From: Alosa alosa
Taxonomy: Eukaryota > Chordata > Actinopteri > Clupeiformes > Clupeidae
DNA: 64,000 bases
Direction: 5' to 3'
Assembly: GCF_017589495.1 (NCBI RefSeq)
Contig: NC_063199.1
Location: forward strand, 1,896,378-1,960,377
The position numbers and the translations under genes were made by a program. Positions 40,601-52,600 of the stretch are shown here, piece after piece (position 1 is the first letter of the stretch; each line of letters opens with the position of its first letter). The notes under the pieces are model-generated. The model searched no databases. It was not told the origin of the DNA and worked only from the letters and a program-made list of their open reading frames with translations.

Positions 40601-43600
40601 GTAATAAGTAAATGTAAGTCACTTATCATAAAAGCACTCCTTGCTCTTTAAGGGAATAGGAAATGGCACTCTCATTTGTATAATGGATGTCTTGGCCAAA
40701 ACACAACCATGATTAACCATGAAACAATAACACTTTGAACCATGTGTCTGGTGTCTGATCACTTATTACGCCGTCAAACTAGCAAAAGTGGACCAGACAC
40801 ACCCTAAATAAACTTAAACCACCATTTTGATGATGCATCATGATGCAAAACCTCTCCCCTACAGGATATGAGGTTCTGTGGTTCTTCTACTTACTCAGAA
40901 ACAGGCTGGAGGTGGAATGGACAAAGCAGAGGCGTGTTCTCTATCTGGACCGAAGCAAGTCTGGCAGAGCTGAGAGGTGAGTCACTGCAGGTCCCTCTGC
41001 TGCAGCTACGCTGCCCACTACATAGATTTCCTTCCTGCACAGGTCTAGTGTGAGATGAGTGGACACGAACTCCATGACCTTCTCCGCCACCGGGGTTTGG
41101 GGCATTCTGAATAGCACTTCGGACAAAACAGAAAACATTTAACCAGGCCTGTTATTATCAACTTGGGAACATTTCAAAAATCAGATTGATGTTAACATCA
41201 AAAGACAGAGCGAATTAAGCATGCCTTTATCTCTTCAAGACTGAACTATTGCAATACATTATTTACATGTCTAAATATACAATCTTTTGCCCAACTGTTC
41301 AGAACCCAGAAACTAGACTAAATATAGGAAACACATCACTCCAATTCTGGCTACTCTACATTGGTTGCCAGCAGTGGTTAAAGTGGGATTTGGGTTGGGG
41401 GAACCCTGAAATCCAGTGTTGGTGCAATGGGGAAAAATAACTCACCGTTGGACAATATATTGAGTATCATGGTAGCAATACTTTTGAATGAGACAATTTG
41501 GGACAACATAGGCCAAGTTATGGACAGGCAGCTTAAAGCAGACCCATGGGGGCAGTGAGGAGTTACTTTCAGTTTAGTTTTGATGCCCCCATGGGTCTGT
41601 TTTAAGCTGCCTGTCCATAACTTGGCCACGTTGTCCCAAATAGTCTCATTCTTTTTCCGATGGGCTGCATTTATTTTTGCCATGGCGCCGCCGCGTTCGG
41701 ACGCCTTTTTGGTTGCCCCGCTTAATTTGTGCTTATATTTACTCTTTTACCTTTTATTAACCCCTAATTTTTTGCACTTTTCCACTGCACTGATTACGTA
41801 TGATGGCGTTACACTCAGAAACATCGGAAATGAATTGCCTTTTTTGTTTCGGGATGTTTTAATCGACGATTCTACCTGGCCATGGAGACGCATGGAGACG
41901 CATCTCGGCGCAGAAGGAAAAAACACAGAGGAAAACGAGCCGGGGCCCCATAACAGATTGAGGAAAAGAGCTCATAGGCCTCCACTGCCTAGCATTCTCC
42001 TAGCCAATGTCCAGTCTCTTGTGAACAAGATGGATGAACTAAGAGTGAGGATACAGTTTCAAAGAGACATCAGGGACTGTAACATTCTATGCTTTACCAG
42101 AGACTTTCTAATGCACACAGCACTCAAAAAATACTCCATAGAAATGCATGGGGCTAGTTTGTCACGCCAATATGGCCGTTGTCTACACATATCCCACCCC
42201 TTCCTCGGCAAAACGTCGACATGTGAATACATTGAGCCAATCATCTGGTGTGTTGTGAAGACATCGTGCCAATCATGTGTTGTGATCTCGCCGCTGGCGC
42301 AAGATTGGTGTCGTGAAGCCTTGCGCACGCGCAGTTCGACCCAAAGACTGTGCCCATAAAACGTTGGTGGCCGCCGAGTGGATGGACTTGCCTAAAAGGA
42401 CTTTGGCTTTACTGAGACATGGCTAACTGAACTTGTACCGGACTGTGCCATCACTCCGTTGGAGTTTTTCTCTGCTGCTCGCTCTGACAGGACTGAGGAA
42501 TCTGGAAAATCGAAAGGTGGCGGTGTTTGCATCATGACGAACAGCAAGTGGTGTGATCCCAGAAATATCACCGTTCTGTCAAAGTCCTGCTCGCCTCATC
42601 TAGAACATCTAGCGATCGTCTGTCGACCCTTCTACCTGCCCCGTGAGTTTACTTCGGTAATATTCAACGCTGTCTACATTCCTCCACAAGCCAACACAGA
42701 TGCTGCGGTTTCAGAATTGCAAGAAGTGTTAAATAGACAACAACACACGCACCCTGAAGCTGCGCTTATTGTGGCCAGTGATTTCAATCAAGTACATCTA
42801 AACCGGTCCATGCCTGAATTTATTCAACACATTCACTTCCCTACACGTGGTGACAACACACTGGATCACTGCTACACACAGTTCAAGAACAGTTACAAAG
42901 CTAAGTCTCTACCAGCTTTCGGAAAATCAGATCATGCCGCTGTTTTCCTACTGCCTATGTACAAACAGAGAAGTCAGACGGACCCCCCAGTGACGAAGGA
43001 GGTCAAGCGCTGGACTGACCAATCGGAAGCTAGGCTACAGGACGCCCTTAGCAACGTTGACTGGGAGATGTTCAAGGCGAACTCTGCTGACATACAGTGG
43101 GTCCCAGTTAAAAATTGACACTTCATTCACGATCATGGTGAATGGTGAAATATAAGTACAACTGCAGCCGCTTGGGGGCAGCATAGTCCGCTGTGGAGTT
43201 CCACGGTCGAACCAGACGGCGCATTCGACAGCAAGGGCTGTGATTGGCCAAGTTTTCAGTGCGTTTCTCTGTGTTTTTAGCAGCCCCTGCAACATGCTAG
43301 TCCACTGTAGCCTAAGCCTTGTACATAATGTTAAACATAGTTTTGGATTCAGTGGCAAGATTTCTTGATTGTACAGTGTCTGTCTCTCAGTAATGTTTTA
43401 AAATGAGAGCTTAGATCAGCTGGCAGTAGGCTACTTTGTCGGTAGTCATGAGAAGTTCGCTTGCTAACAGAACATACATATGCTGCCCAGAAACCTTGTG
43501 AATAGTTCTGATTTTTTTTTACGCTTAACGAGGTTGAAATATAGACTTTGCCTACAGCATCTCCTTAACAGTAATGTTAACAAAATGACAGCATTCATAT

Positions 43601-46600
43601 GACAAAGAAAAAAAAGAATTCGGTCACTCAAGACTGTGCCACAGCAACCAGTGTAGGCTACAGTCCTACCCAATAGGCCTACTCGAAGCAGATAGCGTTG
43701 TCTGACGGTCGAGTGGGTTAATGCACGATTTCCAGAACAGGTCTGCAACTTTCAGGTAGTTCTGAGTTCGAATCTAGGCAGGAGCAGAGCCATATAAAGG
43801 CCTAGGCCTATTGTTATCATTTTTGCAAGGTGTTGCTCCTGGCAATACTTGTTTATAAGACGTTTGGTGATTAATTGATAGCTGTTTTGGGACCGCTAAA
43901 AGCGTTCTTTATAATGAGCGCATCCGGGGGTAAAAAACGACTGTTACGCAACTGTTACAACTGTAGGCTACAATGATTGCAATACAAAAATATGCGGCGT
44001 GTTAGTTTAGTTAGTTTTGTGATGTTTTGCACTTTTGCCTCATGTGTTTTTTCAGGTTTGAGGGCTTTTTGGCAAGATTGACCTTGGTTAGACTCTGCAT
44101 ATGTTATTTCTCCGTTATGGAAAATAAAGTCAATTTTCGACACATATCTGTTATTAGTTCAATAACAAGTGTTGATTGTTAAAACATGTGACTAGTGAAA
44201 CTCAAATGATTTTAGAAATATTTAGCCAAAGCCAAAAGTGTTAGAGAGAAGGAGAGACGCCCGGTGCAGCTCAGATGTCTTCTTAATTTTCTTTATTCTT
44301 TAGTAAAAGGTGCAGAACATTATTAAACTTTGACTAACGTTTCGATGTTCGTTAGTCAAAAACATCGACACATCGAAATGTTAGTCAAAAATATCTGTCC
44401 TGGCCTGGTTGCAACGGATTGTGGCCAAACGACAGAAGCGCGGAGAACCCTCCTTTGTCTACCAAAAGTGTTACTTTGTGCCCAGCTCCCCCACTGCTTG
44501 TGAAAGAAGGGGATGGGGAGGGGGCTTAACCTGAAAAGCTTAATGTCACAAAACGGCAACGAAGTCGCTTTTTAGCTACAGGCCTTCATAATGGTAGGCT
44601 ACAGGAAGTGGGGGGAGGGTATGGGATGACCAGAGCCGTCATCTATCGTCTTTCTAGGCACACAGCTCGTTATTCACCCCTTGCAAGTGACGTCACGTTT
44701 TGTTCGCGCCACATGCAAAATAGCCTAGTGGACGGCAAGAACACGAATCAAATCAATGGGTTGTAAAGGGACATATCGCACAGCTAGGAGATTATAGTGA
44801 GATTTAACCGTAATAATGCCCTTCCACGACTGTTGGCTTATTGTTTGGAATACAACAACATCCCATGTTCTTGCATAGATCTATTTTGGTTTGTTTTCTT
44901 TGTGTTTCGGGAGTATTTCAACCACAATTGCATGCTTATCTCCTCAGTGTATGAAGCACAGCAGCGGTTGCTATAGCAACCATAGACTCTGAACAGGACG
45001 GCATATAGCACTTAGGCAAAGTCTTTGGCAAGATCTGAATGTAAACAGATAATACCGTTCAAGTTTTTTTTTAATTTCCTATTTCTTTCAATTCTTTAAC
45101 TTAAGACATGTAAGAAGTACATTTATTCGCTGGGCAACGTACAAACTGACGAGTTACATTAGCCCTAGCACTATGAGCTACGATAAACGTTAGCTAGAAT
45201 AGCTAGCTTCTAAGTGTGGCAGCTTGTTATTATTTCATGTTCTGATATGACATTCTTAACGTTTTGACTATGTTACAACTGATAAAAGCAAGACAAATAA
45301 AGTAACCAAATCGCTTTGCAATATTTTAGTCCAGAAATACTTGGGTGTTCATTTACCATAATGTTAATTACAGTAGCCTAACGTAACGTTATCTCCCCTT
45401 GCTGTTACCACCAGTTTTAATAACTTTACATTTGCGATCATGACCCATTTCATCTGACCCATTTCAACAACACCACTGGCATCTTCTTTGACTATCAGAC
45501 CCCAAACAGCAATACATTGAACTAAGATGTTATAGTAATGGTGTTCAGTTCATCATAATCATTATGACATAATGTAATTTGCCGTCCGTCTCCCATCTTT
45601 TTGCCGTCCAGCATGGAGCCGTCACGTGTCTGCAAGGGGTGAATATAGCCTATCGACTGCCTTAACAGATAGGCTTTGCTCTTGGGTTTGGCCTTACAGC
45701 GAACTCAATGCTCTTGTTGCTTGCAGTTTGTTAAATAAAGCGATGCAGATTACATTATTTATTTCTGATTAATTGCGTCTTTTGATGTATTTTGCAACAT
45801 TTGCTTGTTAGGCTGGGCTACTGTCAATGTCCTGTACAGGTCAATGTTCAACAATTGCTGGTGTAGGCCTAGGCTATTAATCAATTAGGGACTGTTCGTT
45901 ATTTATTTAATTAAGGGGCTACCGGAGGAGTTTTGGGAGCGTTAGTCAAAAAAGACATGACCCTCCCTCGCCAGCAAGAATTTTTTCTATGACCCTCCAA
46001 AGTGATTGAGAAAAAACGCATGACCCTCCCCAGTCCCAACAATTTATTGATGCCTTAGGCTACTGGGTCAATTTGGGAGCTTGCATGCTACGACTCCTTC
46101 CTTGAAATGCCTTAAAGGCTGTCGTTTCACAATTTCACAAATAATCACCGGGACCGTAACAAACCTGTCAACTTTTCCCGGGTTTAGTGCGTATTTTAAC
46201 TTTTTCCTCGCTGTCTTAGGAGGAGCTGCAGGGCCGTCGCAAGGGGATGCGAGGCCCTGTGCGAACTTGACAGATGCAAGGCCCTTTTCACTTACGTGCA
46301 TGAAATCATGCGATAGCTTACTTTACACATAGCCAAGGCTACCGTCGGTGTATTTTAATAGTAGCCTAGTCTAATAAGCTACACCAGCTTGCCTTTAAGA
46401 GGGGAAATAACATTAGCTGAGTCACATATTTGGCCATATGGTGTTTATCATAGGCTACATCACGAAACCAAATAGTGTAACAAAGGCGAACACTTTAACA
46501 GGGGGAATTAATTGGGCATGAATCATTGTGCTGAACGGTAGGCCTATTTGTCAATGAGCAGAAACACACACGACATTCAAACTATTGATAAGATGTACTG

Positions 46601-49600
46601 GTCTGTATCTATAGGCTAACATTGGACAAATAAATGACACTGACTCGCCATATCCTGACTCAGGAAAAAAAAACATTTTCTTGCTTTTGCCGCAAACTCA
46701 GCAATGAAATCATAGGCCAGTTTGCAGGTAGCCTAACGTCTTTTTCATAGAAGGGAGAGCCCAGTCTCTCCTGTGACATGGAGGTGTGCAAATAGTTTTT
46801 AATAGCCTGTTCAACTTCGTTCAAGCTTCGTTCACCCGATGCCAGTCACTGATCGCAATTTCAAAGTTCGGAAAGCTTCATCTTTTTAAGTTTTAAGTGC
46901 AGTGGCCCCTATCTGCCCCCTTTGGAATTATATCTCGAGCCTATTATAAGGTCCAGTCGTTATGTCCTGGGATTCGATTGTGCTCAAAAAAGAAAAGAAA
47001 AAAAACACTTTTTATAGATGATTATGAGGAGCAATGTGAGAGAAAATTTGATGATCATTGATCGTTGTTTTGGGGACGTTAAGCCTTTTCCATAGGCGTC
47101 AGTGAAGGAGATTGAAGAATGACCATTTTTTTATACGAAAATATTTCTACAAACTACAAAAACTCAGTGTCTAAAAACTCAGTGTCATTCAGACTCAACC
47201 CTCTTTTGTTTTTTTTTATTATCTTTTTCGTTGTCGTTTGAACGTTGGCAAGCAGGCATGTTGCGGTTGCAATTTAAGTGAAATTTCTACAGTAGGCCTA
47301 CAACATGCTGTTAGGCCTACTGTAGGCCTACAACATGCTGTTACTTGTACAGGTAAATGTTCAACAATTGCTGGTGTACATGTTATATAATCAATTAGCT
47401 AAATCATTTGTTCAGCTGTTTAAACATTTTTTAGGTGCTACATTCAAACGCCAAAAGGTGCTTTGATATATTTTTCGTTTGAGCGCCGGGACAAGCAGGC
47501 ATGCTTTGGTTGCAATGAATGAGGATAATTGCTTTTTTTTGCATTATTTTGAATATGACTCGCTCCAGTCAACAGCACGTACTTTTTCCACACGCTAAGT
47601 TCTAACACACATAGGCCTATCCCCTCTCGCTTTCTCTCTCTCCATCCCTGCACACGGTGCTTTCTTAAAGGAGCTGCACCATTTTACAACAATTGCATCT
47701 ACATTTTCATATTAGAATGTTTTGTCAAGTGTAAGCTTAAACTACCGTGATCAATTTAAGTTCCCGTGCCCCGTTAAGCGCATGGAAGCAGTAAGTCAGT
47801 CGCATCAAAATAGTAGTGGCACCCAAGTGACACCTTGTGGTTGTTTGTGTCAACTGCAGTTTGTGCCATTTCTGCTGAGAAAATGGGGTGCGTGATTCAT
47901 GAAGGAACCCGTCCAAACTTAACGGGGACCCACTGTAAATGAGTTTACGGAAGTATCATTGAGTTACATCAATATGCTAACGGATTCCATCATCCCAACT
48001 GTAAAGATCCGAAGCTTCCTTAACCAGAAGCCATGGGTGGATAGAGAAGTGAGAACGGCATTAAAGACACGCACCATGACTTCTAATGCTGGGCTTATTT
48101 CAGGGGATATGGCGGATTACAAAGCAGCATCTTATAGTTTACATTAGAGCTATTAAAGATGCTAAGCGGCTATAGAGACAAAGTTGAAGCTGATTTCTTG
48201 GAGGGTGATGCAGCACGAGTGTGGAAAGGACTCCTAACCATCACTGGCTTTGAAAGAAAGTCCCCTCCTATGATGAATGTGAGTAAAGCCCTCCCTGATG
48301 AACTTAATGCTTTTTATGCTCGCTTTGACATGAAAAACATAGACTATCTTGCACTAGCTGCAGCATGTGAAGCAAATGAGGATGCACCTTTCTGTGTCTC
48401 TGAGGTGGATGTGAGCAATGCCTTTAGGAGGGTTAATTAAATATGGAATTTCTAACAGGGTTTTGAAATCCTGCGCTGCTCAGTTAGCTCCTGTGTTCAC
48501 TTATATCTTTAACACATCATTGGCTCAAGAGAGTTCCTACTTGCCTCAAGCAGTCTGTTATTGTTCCAGTACCGAAAAACAAAAGTCCATCATGTCTGAA
48601 TGACTACCGCCCAGTAGCCCTGACGTCTACAGTGATGAAGTGTTTTGAGAAGCTTGTGAAAAACATTATCTGCTCATCCCTCCCTGCCTCCTTCTACCCC
48701 CTCCAATTTGCTTACAGAGCCAACAGGTCTACAGAGGATGCCATCTCAAACCTCATGCACACCACCTTAACTCACCTGGAGGAGGGGAATGGGAATTATG
48801 TGAGGATGCTGTTCATTGACTTTAGTTCAGCATTCAACACGATAGTACCTCTCACCTTGGTCACAAAGATGAAAGCCTTAGGACTGAACACCACCCTGTG
48901 TCACTGGATATTTGACTTCCTCACCAACCGTTCACAAGTGGTTAGAGTGGGGGGTCTGACATCTGACTCATTAATCATCAGCACTGGTGCTCCCCAAGGC
49001 TGTGTTTTGAGTCCACTGCTGTACAACATCTACACACATAACTGTAAAGCCAACAGTAGTCATACCTCCATCATCAAGTTTGCAGATGACACAGTGATCT
49101 TGGGCCTGATTAGTAACAACAATGAACAGCTCTACTTGGATCAGGTTGATGAGGTGGCACAGTGGTGTCAATCTAACAGCTTGACACTGAATATCAATAA
49201 AACCAAGGAAATGGTAGTGGATTACAGAATGAAGCAGCAGAACTACAGTTACACCCCACTAATGATCAGCGGGCAACCTGTAGAGAGTCACAAGTTTTAA
49301 ATACCTTGGTGTCCACATTACTGAAGACTTAACATGGACTGTTAACACTCAATATGTTCTGAAGAAGTCCAGACAACGACTCTACTTCCTTCGTCAGCTA
49401 AGGAAATTCAAAGTTTCTACATCCATCATGAAGGCCTTCTACACTTCAGCGGTTGAGAGTGTTCTAACTGGTAGCATCATCACCTGGTATGGGAACTCCA
49501 CAGTTAAAGATTGTAGTACTCTGCAGAGAGTAGTGCGCTCAGCTGAACGTACTATAAGAACTCAACTCCCTGCTCTACAAGATATCTATTCCAGAAGAGT

Positions 49601-52600
49601 ACTCCTAAGAGCCCAAAAGATTCTGAAGGACTCTTCTCATCCTAACAATGGATTATTCCTACCGCTGAAATCAAGAAGACGCCTATGTAGTCACAAAGCC
49701 AGAACTGAGAGACTCAGGAGAAGTTTTTATCCCCAGGCCATCCGAACTCTGAACTCACACTATACTGACTTTGCTCTTACACCTCTACATACTTGCTGCA
49801 CACTGCTTCCCCTCCCTACATACACAGCACATTGTCTTCAGGATCTTCTCCAACACACATCCTCTACATACTTACAGCACACAATATAGGATTGTCAAAT
49901 TGATAATTTTACAATCAAAGTAGCATACCAAATGTATCAGAGAACAAGGTAAAATACTCTGTTCATCCTTACAATTTAACTGTCAAAGACGGGACTTGGG
50001 ATGAGAGATTGGAGTTTTACCATTTATTGAAGTCAACTGGAAGGGAATGGTCTATGAGCAGGTCTGTTGGACATTTGGGGTTGACAAGGTTTGGGTCCAC
50101 GCCATGCTTAGTGACAACATCCCTCATTGCTGCCAGATCCACCATGGCAGGAATGCCCCTAATAATAATAATAAAAAATAATTATTATTATAGAGTAGAA
50201 GAGTGCCAGAAATGATGCGTTGTTTGCAATGTGATGATAAAGTCAATAAAAAGACCTATGAAAATGAATAAATATATATATTTTTTAAAAAAACTCACGT
50301 AAAGTCCTGGAAAAGGACCCGGGCTGGGGCAAAGGGCACTTCTGCTACATTCTGTTGATGTTGCCAATCTAGTATGTTAAGGACATCCTCCTCCTTAATA
50401 TAAAACCCATCACAATTTCTTATAGCTGCCTCCAAAAGGACACGGATTGATAAGGGCAACCCCTCTGTTAGAGAAAGAACAGTTAAGAGTTCAAAAAGTA
50501 GGACACACAATAATGTGCAGAGAACTTTTTTATATCGGTGGTTGGTTCTGGTTCTCTGATATAGTCTTTATAGTATTTAAAGTATTTGCTTCATTTGTGG
50601 TCCACAGTGACTTAAACAAGTTTAATAAAAAGAGTACAGTAACACAGTGGCAAACTAACCATTATGCATAATATATTATAGTCTATGGGCTATGCCCCTC
50701 CCCCACACACACACACACACACTACTAGACTTAAGTGGTATTTTCTTGTAGCCCTGGTCCCAGAGTTAACAAGAAATTAAGTCATTCCCACTGTACCTGT
50801 TAGACCACTTTCTGACTGGTACCCAGTGGTGGAAAGATACAGATTTTAAGACATAAGAGAGATGAAATTGGCCATTGCTTATACAAAAAGTGGTCAATAT
50901 TGACCAAGTTGGGTATCAACACAAAGTATTTGACATGTTATTAGGGATGCCACAGTAAACCGGTCTAGTGCCTTGCCACTTCATCTCTTCTATGATCCCA
51001 GAAAGATTTTATTCGACTTGTTCATTTTTGTAACATTTATTTTATCTAATGACACAGAAAACACAATGAATTGCATCCACATCCTTATCTACTACACGCA
51101 ACTATTTTTCACTAGCCTAAAATTGTCATAATTTGGCATTATTTCAGCCAGAAAATCTGTAAATTCATTAATGAAGACCTTGTTGTATTGGGTGAGCCCG
51201 GTTAAACAATAACATATTCTGTTCGAAACTGGAATAAAGCGTCAGTGGTTATTGCCTACAACTATTTCTGAAAATAGTTGCTACAACTCTTCTCCCAGTT
51301 GTTCTCGGGGAGTAGAAGTAGGTACAGTTAGTTGGTAATAGCTCAGAGAAAGGGCTGGACTCACACTGAGCCAAGCCTCGTGAAAAATCAGAAATCGGCC
51401 CAGAAAATTGCAATCGGTGCATCTCTAATCACTAGTGACAATGAATATCAGGTTTTTTTTAATTTTCCTCCATAGATGCTATTATCTAATGAAGGAAGGT
51501 CACATGAACTTATGTGTTCTGTTGCTAACTAAAAATCTAGGCCTATTCTAACGTGTCAACAGTTTTCCTCCATGGCTACAATGGATTTAGCTGCGGATTT
51601 TCAATATCTTTAAACCTTATTTATACGGATTTTCAATATCTTTAAACCTTATTTATACTTATTTCTATTGGAAAGTGTTGCTGCAAATATCTTACATGAT
51701 GTTATGTTCATGTTTCATGAAAAACAGAAAATAAATTAAATAATATGATTTCAAATTATATTATCAAAATATTTGCATTATATTATTACTATAATAATAA
51801 CTACTACTAAGCATGGTACACTACAGCATAGTCCTTCCATAGCATGTCTAAACATACTGTTATAGTAGTGTAGTTTATTAACATACAACAACATACAAGA
51901 TGACGAAAAAGGATAATAATATTAAAAAGCTTTGTGTTAATGTATTAATGTCTTAAAATTGCTGTTTTCAGGACAGTGTCGTTCAGTGCAACAGAGAAGC
52001 GTCATACAGTACAACTGTAATATTGACATAAAACTGCTAAGTGAATGATTCAGTATGCTTTTTTCTCTCAAATATACATGAAGAATCATAATTGGTTCAA
52101 ACAAAATGTGTATAAATTCCTTTTTGAAAACTTTAAAACTTTTGTGGAAACTTTTTTCCACAAAAGAAGGTTTTTATGGTCTTTGAATCTTTTGCTGGAG
52201 TTTTGCTAAACTCATATAATGAATGAATTTTTTTTTTCCTTTCAAATAATCAGTTGTTGCACTGAATGGCTTTTTTGTGTGATTCATTTCTACAATCAAC
52301 ATTAAAAACATCATATCAAACAAAAACAAAATGTATAATTATATAGGTAACATGTTGGTGCACATGATCAAATCAAGAAAACAGATCATTTTGAATTTCT
52401 ATTTTTTTGCCTGGTTGAATTATCTGTAATTTGTGATAAAAGTTGTCATTTTTAGAGCAGGAGACCAATGACTCAAAGATGCAGATGAATCCAAAGATTA
52501 CAATGATGCAAGATGTTTGAGTCTAGGCCACACTGTACTTGAGATATGAGCCAATATGTAGGTTTGGGGGCCTGAGTAGTGAGGATCTCTGGGACCATAG

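Larger units (their letters stand above)
41584..49900 (+). mobile_element. Rex1-like LINE, split by two later insertions
   Basis: Reads left to right. Endonuclease start LLANVQSLVNKMDELRVRIQ (about 41998-42057); after the first insertion come GGGVCIMTNSKWC, IFNAVYIPPQANTD, VASDFNQVHLN and FGKSDHAAVF. After the second insertion come KVEADFLEGDAARVWKGL, reverse transcriptase FIDFSSAFNTIVPL, STGAPQGCVLSPLLYNIYTH and KFADDTVILGL, then LYFLRQLRKFKVS, ITWYGNSTVKD and a C-terminal RRLCSHKARTERLRRSFYPQ. Frameshifts are present at about 48440, 48600 and 49295. Without insertions it is about 3.2 kb. Its 3' end lies in intron 4, roughly 100 bp from exon 4. Confidence 0.85.
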
